A stretch of DNA of 64,000 nucleotides from Athripsodes cinereus (GCA_947579605.1 OX388311.1:28646951-28710950); one strand, 5' to 3'; positions 23,001 to 36,111 are shown, counted from the stretch's first letter. The notes: generated by a model from the letters alone, not told the origin. Translations and numbers: made by a program.

Positions 23001-25442
23001 TCTATGGATCCTAAAAAAATAATTTAAAAATTCTGTTTTTTTTTACATCCAATTAAGAAGTAATAGTTGCTAGCGATTGAATTATATGAGTTATTTACTC
23101 TAATTTTTTAGGTGTACGTCATGTGATAAAGTGTACAGTTTCAAAAAAGATTTAGACAACCATTTATTGCAACACATTCCAAAAGAAGAATTACCCTTTG
23201 TATGTTGTAAATGTGCTAAGCGTTTCACAACAGCTAGGATACTCAAAGTTCATGAGAAAATTCATATTCCAAGAGAGGAAAGATACATATGGCCATGTGA
23301 CCTTTGTGAAAGCAAGTAAGTGTTATTTGTTTAGATTATATTGAGTAACTATGTATCAAAACAAAAGTTAATTGTGATTGTGCTCTGGATAAAAATAAAA
23401 AATTTAGTTACAAGTTTAAAATTTATCAGAGTTTCTGCTAAGATAGAATTCTTTGTTACAATCTCTTCGCTGTCTATCACAAAAATAAACATGCAGATCA
23501 TCATCTTCATGCCGTTTTAAAATATCTTATTCATGTCATAATAAAATAGTTTGATGATATCGCAATCTAACCATAAACTAACATTTTTGCATTGAATTTA
23601 ATACCTGTTAATTTTTTGTTACCTGTGATTTAATAAATAGTTAAGAATAAAAGAAATAAATAAGTTATAAAATATCTTCTCCGTGTCTTCTATTTAAGAT
23701 TCTCAACAAAAGGTGCTGTCGTAACCCACAAGCGGGTTATTCATGAAAAATTAAAACCTTACGTCTGTGATCTCTGTGGGCATACATTTAGTACCAAGGC
23801 TAATATGGAAGAACATAGAACTAGACACATGGATATCAAGAACTTTGTATGCAATGAATGCCAAAAAGGGTGAGGAATATAATGTTGTTTTCATTATTCA
23901 TTTAGGAATATCTTTATCCTTTGGTGTTCATTATTTCATTGAATCACATGTTTTTCTCAAAATGCCCCTTTTAAAATTAGATTGACTAAATTTACTAATC
24001 ATTTTCTTCATTATTTCATAGAAAATAATTTTTTACTCTCAATAAATTACAAGAATGCTAATGTGCCTTTGTATATATGTTCTTACGTCTATTGATTTAT
24101 CTCCAGTTTTAAAACTAAAGGATCTCTTGTACGGCACATGGACACTCACGGAGATACGGCCTATCAATGTCCACATTGTCCAATGCTCTTGAACTCCAAA
24201 AGAACTCTTCGTAACCATATGTACGTGCATGATGACACCGCTTCACATGTTTGTCCATTTTGTTCCAAAGCTTTCAAAAGAAGAAAAGAGTGCAAGGTAT
24301 AAAATCTTTAAGTTTTTTGTTTTTATTTTTAATAAGTTATTTTTATTGTGTAAAGAAATAATATTAATGCAAGCATTGTAGGTGAGTAAACTTCAACTGC
24401 ATTTAATATTGACTGCAAACGATTCAATGGATGCAGTTTTACTTATATTTCATTGATAAAATAGCTGAAACTTTTAAAGTACATCCAAAATATTCCTACA
24501 ATTTAAGTTATATACTTGTGCTTTTAATGCAGAGTTGCTCACAAAACATGTTTAATGCAAATACCTGGATTGGAAGTCCGATACTAAATATGATACCAAT
24601 TTTACTAAAAAATGAGTTGAAAAACATTTAAATGTATAAAAGTGGAAATGGAAGATGTCACGTAACTCAAGATTACGTTGTTATTTTTCACAGTTTTTTT
24701 ATCCATAGTTTTCTTATTGTTTTTTTTTTATGTTCAGAGTCATCTAAAGTTGCATACAGGGGAAAGACCATATACTTGTCCGTGGTGCCCTCGTAGTTTT
24801 ACAAATGGCTCCAACTGTCGAATTCACAAGCGCCGCATGCACCCTCAAGAGTTTGCCATTGCTGAAGAAAATAATCCATTTGCACCTAGCAATGGTAAGA
24901 AAGACACTTCTTCTTATGTAAAAAGTGTATATTGACTACAGATATAACTCATTAATGTCAACAGTCTAGGTCGCTAATATTAATTTAAAAATTAATAAGA
25001 GACTCCTTTGTGCATGTTCATGTACACGGAAAGAATAAGCGGAATCAATAATCAATAGTTTTAAGAAAAACAATATTTAATTTGATAATGCTATAGACAA
25101 TGTAAGCGGTGGTCAAAATTTATGAACCACTTTGACATGACAGTTTTTTTTTGCTGTTGATATAATGCAATGATAATATATTATACTGGTTGTACCTATA
25201 AATTGAAATGTTTCATGAATTTTTGCAAAATTGCCGACTACACTTGTTTTTCATCTGTGTGGTTCATATAATTTAATGACACATTACTAATTATCAATTT
25301 TTTTACAGTTACCAGATCCGAACCCAAGAAAATAATCCACGCTTCTTTCAAAAACCCAGCCATTACTAAAATCAACAATAATGCAGTGTCAAACAAAATA
25401 GATTGTGAAAGTGACAAAAAGATAACTGAAGAAATTATTTAG
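20032..25442 (+). CDS. ZAD-C2H2 zinc-finger protein 1 (10 exons, 586 aa)
   Basis: Probable nuclear DNA-binding regulator. Exons: 20032-20160, 20384-20605, 21228-21447, 22030-22189, 22599-22772, 23112-23315, 23699-23869, 24107-24296, 24738-24894, 25309-25442. All introns are GT-AG and the joined frame is 1761 nt with no stop. The ATG opens MSLSWDDLCRLCANIDK. C9xxC12 and C55xxC58 form the ZAD, an insect zinc-finger dimerisation domain. Residues about 157-165 are an AT-hook (KKRGRPRK). Acidic linkers follow, then about ten C2H2 fingers from residue 247, the first FTCHICEKEFSN and the last YTCPWCPRSFTNGSN. The second finger is degenerate (VRCVCLKYL). Several introns cut fingers just after the CxxC pair. 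The tail is basic-acidic without motifs. An AATAAA lies at 25973. Target genes are unknown. Confidence 0.93.
20968..21170 (-). repeat. Family R copy in intron 2 of ZAD gene 1
   Basis: Order is reversed: cccaaaaaaggggtggccaa, caagatgggtagcacacctt, tgctgaatttaagatg, tacctgccttttacaggatt. It ends about 60 bp before exon 3. Confidence 0.7.
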
Positions 25443-26572
25443 TGTTTCATTTATACCTACTTTTTAATCTATGGAAATGTGTGATTTATTTATTTCTTTG
25501 TTTTTCGCAATACTTTATTTAGTAAATTTTGCATATTGTTGTAAATTGCGTACTGATCAATTATTTATTTATTTATTTATTTATTAAATTTAATGTTTTT
25601 TGGAAAGAAAGTTTTGTCTTATCTATCCACCAAAATAATATTAATTATTGGATAGTGTACAAACCTTTGACCATTTAAATTTGAGTAAACAATTAAATTC
25701 TGTACATAATATTAATTATGTAATTTTTCTTAACCCTGTGTTTCGTTTTGATAAACAAAATTTTTATTTAACAAAATTAATGTTTTCTTGTATGTGCAAT
25801 TATTATTTTTATCATTAGTATCATTAAATATATTATCTATTATTTATATGAATTGCAAGTTTTTGTTTTTATATTAAAATGATTTTATTTATTTTTATTT
25901 GAGTACATAAGCATTATTCATTTTTGTTAACATGTGTATAGTAGATATTTTAAGGGAAGTTATAATTCATGAAATAAAGTGATCATTTTTAAATCAACAA
26001 CATATTTTTATACCCCACAACTTTTTAATTATTCTTATCTGAAAGAGGAGGTGCGAGAATGTTTAGGTGTCTAAGAATCATTTGACTTGATCATGAAGAA
26101 ATCCTCAAGGATGGCCATGTGTAGAATAAGAGAGATTGATCTGGTTGTATAAAAAATTGTATGAATGTAGAAGAAGAGAGAGAGAGAGTAGAAGAAGCGA
26201 GATAAGTGTGTAAGGATAAATATTTTTTATACTAACACGATTAAAAATATTATACATTTTCTAGAATCAAATGTGTTTTTACCCCTCCAGAAAGTGTACC
26301 AACACTTGTATAGAAGGGGCAAGCAGTGTCTATATGATCAAACAATGTTCCAATACAATAAAATATACAGATGTTCATTTTCTATATGGCGTTACATCTT
26401 CTCTGCTTACCCCACTTAGGATACAGGGTAAGGGTATGGTATAGTATAAATTTAATAAGTCAGTATCTGGATTAAAAATAATATATTGTTAAGTTGGAGT
26501 TGTTCAAAAGCAAAATTCAAACTAAAAACTTTGTAATTTAAGTCTCACATATTGAACTACAAATCTCGAATA
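25443..26572. other. 3' flank of ZAD gene 1
   Basis: AT-rich 3' UTR and intergenic DNA with (TTTA)n at 25560-25585, a candidate poly-A signal at 25973 and a (GA)n run near 26170. Bases 26275-26320 (tacccctccagaaagtgtac) match 9238-9305 in inverted orientation. Confidence 0.5.
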
Positions 26573-26576
26573 TTAA

Positions 26577-27810
26577 CCCTTAACCACTGACGTACGTATG
26601 TGGTACGTCATGCAAACGGTTTTTCGTTTAAAACTTTATTTTGCGCGGGAATTTTTGCACGTCCTTTTTGGTAGTTTCCTATATGCCAGAGACTCTTGTA
26701 GGGTGCTAGAGAGTGGGCACGTGGCACGTCCCTAAATAGGTGATTTTGATGACCCTACGTATGTGGTACGTAGCGTCAGTGTAAGTGTGACTTTTTTAAA
26801 GATAGTGATTACTGATTTTGCGCCGAAAAAATGAATAGCAAGCGGCCTAATTCTTCTTCTGAGCCGTCTACTTCTATAAAAATACGAGTTTGGGCGAAAA
26901 GTGGCAATAAAGAAGAGAGGATCGAATATCTTGGCTCCGTGAATCTGACGAAGAATCATCGGCGGATGAAATTAACTACATTCAGTCGGATCGCATTGTG
27001 TCTTCCGAGGATGATGATGAAGAGGCTCCTGCTTGTGATTCAGATTCTACCTCTTCTAAAAACAACATTCCATTGTCATATGTTTGCAGACAAACCCAGT
27101 ATGGCTGTCAAGTTTACCGTAAACCGGTCTGTTTGCACTGCTCTAAACCGACCTGCAAAAACTGTTGTTAAAAAGTATCTTATATTGTGATTTTTAACTG
27201 TTGTAATTTTTTTCTAATTAAAACAATCCTTTGTTATCAATATAACCACAAAAACAAGTTCCTATTATCAAAAAAAAAATTGTGTTAATTTAAAAAAAAA
27301 TGTCTATGTTAATTTCATCACCTCCAAGGTTATTGATTAATATATTTTTTTTTATAAATATTAGAATTGTTTTTCTATATTCCCTATTTAATGTCTAATA
27401 TATGTAAACAAATGTAATGTAATAATGACCAGAGTTCCACTGTATTGATGCATTAGAAGGTCTTATATATGTGTACGTATAGACCATTAAAGGATGACGT
27501 CACAGAAAAATCATTGAGGGGCATCAGGCATCCCGACACAACAGACGATTACGGTGTAATATTAGGTGGAACGCCTAAAGAATACCTAATAATCAAAAAA
27601 ACTGTCAGTGTCGATTTTGTTATTATTTTGTCGTCTGATTTTCTTTTTTTTCTCTTATGGCATAACATCTTACAAGGATGATTTGCGCAATTTGACTGTT
27701 TGCCCCCCAAGCAAAAGCAAATCCATAGACAAGACCACGTGACCTTTAATGGTCTATACCGTACGTACGTCAGTGGCAGTGTAACAAAATGACACGTCAG
27801 TGGTTAAGGG
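26577..27810 (+). mobile_element. piggyBac-like element, internally deleted
   Basis: Terminal inverted repeats cccttaaccactgacg / cgtcagtggttaaggg are flanked by TTAA at 26573-26576 and 27811-27814, the hallmark of piggyBac transposition. ACGTAC-rich subterminal motifs occur at both ends. Inside, an ATG at 26831 opens MNSKRPNSSSEPSTS. After a frameshift near 26910 the frame reads DEINYIQSDRIVSSEDDDEE and ends in a cysteine-rich tail (VCLHCSKPTCKNCC) at 27171. So the acidic N-terminus and C-terminal cysteine domain remain and the catalytic core is deleted. It ends 255 bp upstream of the start codon of ZAD gene 2. Confidence 0.9.
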
Positions 27811-28065
27811 TTAAACTGACCAACTTCTTTTAGAACCTTTACATAAATCTATGGAAATGATCAATTTGTCTATAGTTCATTTGACTTTGACATGTGTCAA
27901 CGAAACTGTCATTAATTTTTTCGTCGTGTCAAATCCAAACAAAATATTATCCAATTAATAATAAAATACTTACTTTTATATTCTTTATTTTTGTAAATGA
28001 AATGTCAACTTGAACTCTGTTGGTTTTTGGTTCTGTTATTTTCTTAATCATACTACCGAAGCAAG

Positions 28066-31000
28066 ATGAAGGTAGATTTGATTTGTAGAGTTTGCCTTAA
28101 AGAAGGAAAATTGAAATCTATATTTGATTTACAGAGAAGTGAAGGAGGTCAAACTGTTTCTTGCTCGGATATGATGGTATTTTGCGCTTCAGTCACGGTA
28201 AATTATTACCAGTAATGTTTCTAATTTATATTATGTTCATCTTTGTTTTCAAAACTTATTATCATTAGCAAAAGTGAAAGTAAATAAATTGTGGTAATTT
28301 GAGCTTGTGGAAAGAAATGACTAAAAAGATATACATGGCTAAGACAAGGGGTACTTGTTAATATGGTTGCATTAGGATCAGATAGCTAGATCACATATTC
28401 CAGATCCTAGAGGATAGCCACTTGCTAAGTACAATGAATAGGCAAGCATGCATAAGGAACTGCATGAAATGTTGTAGAAGCAAAATGCGTGTGAAAGGAC
28501 AAAAATAAGAGGTGGTCGATTCTTTCTGCCTACCCCGAAAGGAAAGGGCTGAAATGGGATGATGATTATCATTCACAGAAATATCATCACTTCCGTCGGT
28601 CCTTCAATTGTGAGGACCGTGACCATCATGCCTCGTTTTATAGACCATCTGTTTTTTTTTTTTTTAAAAAAGATATATCTGGGTTTTGAAATAAACCCAA
28701 ACACAACCTTATACACCTTTCACAGTAAGCTAAAAGCTTGTGTTGTGAAAGGTTTCCACCTCGTGTGATCCTCCGTCACGTGCAGGTCCCCATGCAGTGA
28801 GCTCTATTTGGCCTCCATTACATGGTTGCTCCATCTTGCTTGTAATCAGCCGCTTATGGAAATGTTTAGCCCCCTGAGGATGGCCTCATAATTGCTTAAA
28901 TGTTTAGTATTTAGTTGCATTCTGTTGTAGCCCAAAATATTTTTCCATATGTGTGTTTTCAAGTATTTTGTGTTTTAGGTGGACAAATCAGATGGTTATC
29001 CTTGTCATATATGCACCCGTTGCTTCAAAAAACTATGCACAGCTTATAAATTTAGGAATTTATGTGAAAAATCATTTGAATGTCTTAAAAACTATTTTAT
29101 GGAGAATAAAGCACCTTTAATAGAAATTAAAATAGAGAATCAAGATGATAAAACATTGGAAAATTTTGATTGCAAAAACGAACCTGATATTAAGCAACGT
29201 TGTATGAATATAACTCTTGTTGGTGAAGTGAAAATAGAAAATGATGATGCAGATTATCCAGATGTCCCCATGATAAATGATGTTAATGATGACGATGAAT
29301 TTGATGATGAAGACAATATAGTTTTAGCTGTTAAACAGAAAGAGAACAGTAAATCATTAAAAGGCACTGATTTTTGTTAAAACTAATCTACATACACATC
29401 ACACATATGAGTACAGAATATAATCTTTACTTTTTATACTTCCTAATGTGGACAAGGATAACAGTTGTATTGGATGTATCATATTATGATAAATTATAGG
29501 TCACATATCGTCATGTCCAAAATATAACGTCGGATCAATAGATTTTACTAAAATCATTCAATTACATATTTAGTAGTCATAACTAGAGATGCAACCAATA
29601 GTATATTTCACCGAATATTATGCAAGATCATGTACCAAATATTCGGCAAAACAATGGTGAGAGTGTGCAGAACTCCCGACTACACATCTTCTTGTAGGTA
29701 CATCATAGACATATGTACGAGACTTGCAGCGCGATACATTTTTTCGAAATTTTTGTGTTCCAACATTAATAATAACTGAACAATAATATTATGTTGTTTC
29801 ACTCCATATCAAATTAAATTCATTAATTAGATATTTGAGGATTAATAAAATTAAGCATCTGCATCTGACAATGAAATAGCAACAATCTTCAAGCTATTAG
29901 TTCCTTCCAGTTTTACATTTAAACTATTCGGCAAAACATCGAATAATAGACTAAATATTCGGTATTCAGCCAAATAGTAAAAATGTTGCCGAATAGGCAG
30001 AATACAGAATAGTTGCCTAATATTCGTTGCATCTCTAGTCATAACATTTGGTAATATATCACTTGTTTCATTATGACATCATTTCATTCTACATATTATA
30101 ATGTAAAAAAGTTGTAATTCTGGACTAATAAAATGATGGATTTTCCCCCTTTATTTGACTTCCTTGTAAAATGACAATTTTTCAGATCCAACGTTACATT
30201 TTGGCTGTGACAATATGAAGTTCACAAATGAAAATAAAGTCAACGATTATCAGTTGTTATGAGAAATGCATCATTTTAATTTAAAAATGCTATTATTAAT
30301 ATTTGAAGCTTCTTTACACTAACTTTAATTTTTTTTACCAATGTCAATGTGAACTTCCCTACACATTGGAATATTACACTCGACCTGTTTTTTTCTCTAT
30401 ATCCTCCGTATAAACTATTTTAACTAATTTGTTGATGTTAGTAATTTTCATTATAATTATAGTTATTGTTATAACATGTTTGGTTCATAAATATTTTTAT
30501 TGATACTGACCATAATTTTGCACCTGATATTTTCAGATGACAATCCTGATAAACCAAATGTAACCAAAGATAATAAATCCAAAAGCCGAAATGGAAGAGT
30601 TAAAAAGGAAATGTTAAAATGTCAATTTTGTCCAAAATTATTTAAATACAGATATCTTTTAGCACCCCATGAAGATTCACATATTGGTATCAAACGATAT
30701 TTCTGTGAAATATGTCAAAAAGGTATAAGAATGATATTTTTTTCTTTTTAAATGTTTCTTTTAACAATCATTAGACCATCTCAAGTGAAGATTGCAGTCT
30801 TTAATTTGCCCTTTAATCTGACAATCATTTGGTCATCTCTTAGTTTCACCATCAATTGATTCCACATAACCAATCCGGCAATGCCAAAAACCATCTAATA
30901 GTAAGTTACACTTACCAACTGGATTGAGTCTATTTTCGATCAATGCAGATGCACGCAACGATCTTCTAACATTAGTAGAGGCATAATTATGTTTGCCACT

Positions 31001-34000
31001 TTATTTATTTATTTTATTCTTCACTATACATTGGTTATAATACTTTAAATCACTACAAAGTATCATAAAAATATCACTTATTTAATTCATTGTACAGAGG
31101 GCGAGTTTATCGCTAGAATGCAATGTCTTCCGACAATTTTTTATTTATAGTATTATTTTTGTACATCTTAACCTCAGTTTATGATAGTGAAATAACATTT
31201 AACGATAGTTCAATATTATTATATAACTATGATCTGATACCAAAACAGTTGAATTGATATTTATTTATTTTTTTGCTTGTAACAGAGGCGCTCATGTCTT
31301 AGTATATCTCCAAATTTGACTTATTTTACATATTATCTCATATCCCCATTCCAGCATACCGTTCTGAGAAAGATCATAAAAATATGCACAAACGTGGTCG
31401 AGATTTTAAATGTGAAGTGTGCTCTAAATGTTTCAATACAAAATCTAAGTTGGCTGTCCATATAAATACACATAGTAAGGATAGGGAATTGATTTCGTGT
31501 GGGATGGATGGCTGCACCAAAACATTCATTAGTATGGTCGGTCTTCAGAGGCACAGGTACGTTGTACATCTTTCTTCGTTCATCATTTTCATGCATTCAT
31601 GCATATTATATTTTCCTTTTTTTCATTGATTCATTGAATGCATAGTACCAAAAATAATGAAAAAATACTTAATTATCTTTTTTCACATACTTTATTTTTT
31701 TTTTTTATTTATTTAAAAGAAACCCTCAAACAGCAGGTAGAATCTGCTGGTTTCAGAAGGCCATTATGTTACAAATTACATTAAATTTAAGAACACTATA
31801 TCACACTATAACTATATTGTATATATTCACTTCACCATCACCGCATTGTAGGTATCAATATCATTAAACATTATTTAACATCACACGGTTATATCAAATT
31901 ATTCTTGATAAGATTCTTAACTTTCTTAGTGTACTGTTTTATATTCTTTGAACTTCTGATGTCCTTTGATATTGCATTATACAGCAATGTAGCTGTGTAT
32001 TTGAAGCCATTTCTTCTTCTATTAGTTCTTGGCAACTCGTTTCTTAAGTCAGAAGCTGCTCTTGTTCTGTACTGATGTATATCATTATTCAATGTCACTT
32101 TTAAATTAGTCTTAGTTAGTCCACTTTTAACTTTATGAAGATATTTCACTTTTTCCAATTTTATCATTTGTTCTAAGTTAAGCTCATTGGTCAACTTATA
32201 TAAATCATCAGTTCTAGTTAATTTGCTTAATCCATGAATGTTCTTTAAAACCTTATTCATGACTCTCTGCATTGAATTCCTAACCTGCATACTACATTGC
32301 GACCAGGCAAGCAATCCGTACGTTATATGTGGCACAATAAAAGCATGATATACAGTATGTTTTATTCTTTTGTTGAATAATTCATTTCTCCTCATCACAC
32401 CAATAAGTGGGGATAACTTGTCAATTTTATTATTTACATGCGAGATCCAAGCAAGCTTTTCGTCAATATCTAATCCTAAGTATTTAATGTTGTCAGTTCT
32501 ATCAATTGGAATTTCATTAATAACTATATTTAGCTGAATATCAATCTTGTTTTTCATTTTAAATACAATATAATTTGTTTTCTTTTCGTTAACTGTAAGA
32601 AATTTCTTTTTTAACCATGTCACATATGTTTTGAGATCGTTATTTATTTCTAATTCAAGTTCTCTTTCATTACTTGCGCTGTACACAAGAAGGGTGTCAT
32701 CAGCGTATATAAAGTATTTTCCTTTAAGGTTTAAATATTTCATGTCATCAATATATAATAAATACAATAAAGGTCCCAATATCGAACCCTGTGGAACGCC
32801 AATCTCTACATTACATGACTCACTTAATTTGTTACCGTTTTTTGTAATTGCATTTCTATTACTCAAATAACTTTCCAGTAATTTGCATGCATTTCCTCTA
32901 ATACCAATCCTCTGTAAGCATTCAATTAATCCTTTATGTTCAACAGTGTCAAAAGCCTTTGACAAATCGATGGACACAGCTACAACATATTTACCGCTAT
33001 CAAGTTGATTATTGATAAGCTCCAGAGCATCAATTATTGCAGAAGTTGTCCCGCTTCCCCTTTGAAAGCCATATTGGCATTTGTCAAAGCCAGAATTCTT
33101 TTCAACGAAATCAACTATTCTACGATATAAAAGTTTCTCAATGACTTTGCTAAAGCAACTCAGGATGCTAATTGGTCTATAATTACCACACTCCACTCTG
33201 GAGTCACTTTTGAAAACTGGAGTTATTAGTGCCGTTTTAAGACATTGGGGAAATTCACCCTTTTCAAATATATCATTAACAATTGAAGTCAGCACTTTGG
33301 CAACACTTATCACAATATTCTTTAAGTCGATCGATGTAATGCCATCTAATCCAGCGGAATAACTTGGTTTAAATGCTTCAATAATCTTGATTACCTCTTG
33401 TTCATTAGTAGGTGATAAGAATATGGTATTTATGGATGTAGGTTCAACAGAGGAGGCACCAATCATGTTTGAGACACTATTTATATTCACAATTTTTTCA
33501 TATAACTTTTTGCCGATTGATTGGAAATATAAATTCATCGAGTTTGCATATATTTTACTTTATTAAATATAAATACAAAAACAAAAATTGTGCCAAAGGT
33601 AATTTTCTTTTAATGGATGCATATGATGCATATACATCCATATTTATTTACGGGCAATTTATAGATGAATATTTTTAAAAAAATATTACGCTCATTTAGA
33701 GATAAATTAGTGTCTTTGATATTCACTTGGACATAGCTCTGTACTGTGATTAGAAATCCTTTTGATCGGGAGTCAATAAAGGCAAAAGGGTTCACATTTT
33801 AATGATTGCAGGCTAAATAAATAGTATTTTTATTATTCTAGAAACCAGCATGACGGTATCAAAAATTTTATTTGCCACTTGTGTAGCAGAAAATTTATAG
33901 ACAAATATTGCCTGGAAACTCACCTGAGAAGACATACCAATGAGAGAAAGTATCAGTGCTCCCACTGTGACAAAAAATTCTTCCAGTCATCGGCCAAGCT

Positions 34001-35047
34001 GTCTCATGAAAGAAGGTATTATAAAAAGATCTATCTATCTGAAACAGGTTACTTTATTAATTTTTATTAGAAAAATATTACTATTATACCATCACGGCGT
34101 ATCCCACAGATGGGCTAGTGAGCAGACCAAAAAATATACAAACTGTCTTCTCCGTGCCAACATAAAATTAAGATTGTATAGTACTTGAAATAACTTCGTG
34201 AAAGTCCATTTAAATAGAATCAAAAAGTGTTTAGAATATTTACAATTTTTTTTATTGTTTAACCGGATTTGGGTGCAGATGACAAAACCAATCAGAAACC
34301 TTGATTGGAGAACCATGTCTACACAATGCAACATTGTGTAAAATCTAATCGGAAGAAGTGAGAAAGGTGTCCCAACGCTTACAAATTGGCTCTAGGCTAG
34401 CTTAAGTGATCACTTTCTTCCGATTAGATTTTACACAATGTTACACTGTGTAGACATGGTTCTCCAATCGAGGTTTCTGATTGGTAGAATCAAAAAGATT
34501 TAAAAATAGATCACCTGCCTTCACTTCACTTACACTCGAAAATTTACGAAAAAGAGTGGGAGATCAATTCTTTGCCAGGTGTTCTATAGAATAAGAATAT
34601 AAAATATTATTAATATATATGTAATAGAGAAAAATAAAATTTCTGTTTTAAAAATATTATTGATGATGATTACAGATGACTTTTATTTAGGCACCCTATA
34701 ACAGTTTTTAGACTGTCTAGAGGCCAGTTATTATGTTTATTATGTAATAAAATCAGTGAATAAATTAAAAGAAACAAATAAGTAAATCTCCAATAAGAAA
34801 GTCTAAATTTTTTTTTATATATTTTAGGCACACTAATACTAGAAACCATCCATGTTCCGAATGCAATCAGAGCTTCTATACACCTGCAGCACTTAGAAGA
34901 CATATGCTGTCACATACTAAGATATTAAATGAAAAATGTCGCTTCTGCTCAAAATGCTTTGCCAGGCGAGACAATAGGAGGCGTCATGAGATGGTGATGC
35001 ATGGAGTTTCTGCAGAAGAGAAAACTGAATTCAATGTCTTTAAATAA
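28066..35047 (+). CDS. ZAD-C2H2 zinc-finger protein 2 (6 exons, 427 aa)
   Basis: Probable nuclear regulator. Exons: 28066-28197, 28979-29348, 30537-30722, 31355-31556, 33842-34015, 34828-35047. All junctions are GT-AG and 1284 nt remain open. The ATG opens MKVDLICRVCLKEGKLKS. C7xxC10 in exon 1 and C56xxC59 (HICTRCFKKLC) in exon 2 form the ZAD. An acidic linker spans about residues 95-165, and about eight C2H2 fingers follow from residue 196 (CQFCPKLFKYRYL) to the end (CRFCSKCFARRDN). Finger 2 is atypical (H-x3-H). Tandem duplicate of the gene at 39882. Introns carry a SINE, a hAT-type MITE, a family R copy, MITE F and a 1.86-kb antisense LINE. AATAAA at 35180. No regulatory motif identified. 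Confidence 0.93.
28655..28757 (-). repeat. SINE S2 fragment in intron 1 of ZAD gene 2
   Basis: Contains the S2 body (ctgggttttgaaataaaccc, cacagtaagctaaaagcttg) but lacks the tRNA head. Absent from the 168-bp intron 1 of ZAD gene 3. Confidence 0.75.
29584..30037. mobile_element. hAT-type MITE in intron 2 of ZAD gene 2
   Basis: Starts tagagatgcaac and ends gttgcatctcta, with many internal CGAATATTCGG motifs. The 8-bp target duplication gtcataac is at 29576-29583 and 30038-30045, which fits the hAT superfamily. No transposase. The orthologous copy is at 40653-41113. Confidence 0.9.
31007..31130 (-). repeat. LINE 3' tail fragment
   Basis: Minus strand reads gtcggaagacattgcattct, aaactcgccctctgtac, and a (TTTAT)-type end. 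Lies in intron 3 of ZAD gene 2. Confidence 0.65.
31697..33555 (-). mobile_element. 5'-truncated LINE with an open RT frame
   Basis: A non-LTR retrotransposon antisense in intron 4 of ZAD gene 2. The frame 33538-31889 has 549 codons without a stop. It contains the RT fingers (GNYRPISILSCFSKVIEKLL), the SIDLSKAFDTV motif, GVPQGSILGPLLYLLYIDD and the catalytic FIYADDTLLV. The thumb ends RRNGFKYTATLLYNAISKD. The endonuclease and the start of the RT are missing, as expected from incomplete reverse transcription. The 3' UTR has a stem-loop at 31723-31760 and a T-rich end. A 9-bp duplication tactttatt flanks it at 31688-31696 and 33556-33564. CR1/Jockey-like; the clade is not settled. Confidence 0.9.
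34083..34580 (-). repeat. Family R copy split by MITE F
   Basis: 34083-34215 holds the reversed family R end (ataccatcacggcgtatccc; gtcttctccgtgccaaca). 34496-34580 resumes with atcacctgccttcacttcac and cactcgaaaatttacg. The MITE between is an insertion. Confidence 0.75.
34216..34495. mobile_element. Foldback MITE F, copy 2
   Basis: A 13-bp direct repeat, tagaatcaaaaag, lies at 34216-34228 and 34483-34495. Between them are inverted arms: ccttgattggagaaccatgt and taaaatctaatcggaagaa with their complements, about 85 bp each, centre near 34390. Shares its left region with the copy at 2750-2964. Confidence 0.8.
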
Positions 35048-35313
35048 TATTATTTATATGACCAAATAACTATTCCAAAATAATATTAATATTACATATT
35101 GTTCTCCCTGATTTATAAATTGTAAGATTATCCACTAGTGCCTTTTAAATACCTAAAGATTATTTAATAATATTCACTCAATAAAAAAATTTGAGTTACT
35201 ACTTGCATTCTAGTGTCATTTTGTCTTCCAAATAAATTTACTTTGTGTTTATTTATTTTTACTTACAAATATTTTAGAATAAAACTGTTCTGTGTATACT
35301 GGTCTTCAATATC
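35048..35313. other. 3' flank of ZAD gene 2
   Basis: AT-rich 3' UTR and flank with AATAAA at 35180-35185. Nothing else seen. Confidence 0.5.
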
Positions 35314-35458
35314 TGGGGCCGTAGACAAACCGCACTTTGCGATTGACTACTGGTGAACTTTTCGACAATCTACCTACATACATATACCTGTAATTATGCG
35401 TTATTGTCGAAAATTCGTTTGTAGTTGACCACCAAGTGCGGTTTGTTTAGGCGGTCTG
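35314..35458. mobile_element. Small MITE
   Basis: Inverted ends ggccgtagacaaaccgcact and agtgcggtttgtttaggcgg, with inner inverted motifs tcgacaat / attgtcga, about 145 bp in total. No clear target duplication could be read. Confidence 0.6.
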
Positions 35459-35884
35459 ACCTTATAAACGAACATTCGAAACGACTGCTTGTGACTAATG
35501 ACTTGAAGGACAACACAAAAATTGTTAATGAACAAATAACAGTGTGTATGCATCGGCCTTAATAAGTACTTTTTTATAATGTTGTCTATGAATTCACTTA
35601 TGCCATGATTATTTTGGGATAGCCTAGTATTTACAGATTTTTTGAAATTTTCAACACCGGACACTGCAACCGACGAACACCCAAAGTAGTAAATTGTCAA
35701 GGCAGAGATTGATATTAAAAGTAGATAGCGGATTATTTCTATTTAGAGAAGGGAAATTAGAGGTAAGTATGTAACATTCTTGTAAAATGTATTCACCGTA
35801 TAATGACAAATATACAGAGAACAAACCTTCGGAACTCTATACCGTGAATCTTTTAATATTTTCATAATTATGTAGTTCCTGGTA

Positions 35885-36111
35885 AAGGATAGGTCCCTTA
35901 CTATTTTCTATCAGTTTTCGAGTGTCCTGGAAGAGACAGGTATTCATCAAGCTTTACATGTATATTATTAACATCTACACTTCATCAATTAGGCATGCCA
36001 CCAATCCTGAATGTTTTATTTTTTATTGGCATGGAGAGGACTACCTGCATGTTTAGAACTTGCAGTTATGGCATCTCCCCTACTGGTGGGACATGCCGTG
36101 ATGGTATAGTA
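35885..36111 (+). repeat. Family R copy with a hAT element in its tail
   Basis: Complete order from gttttcgagtgtcctggaag to acatgccgtgatggtatagt. The hAT element at 36112 entered the tail. Confidence 0.8.

Noticed and set aside
26831..27190. 119-codon frame as a host gene
   Set aside because: It lies inside piggyBac TIRs; the true transposase remnants switch frame near 26910.
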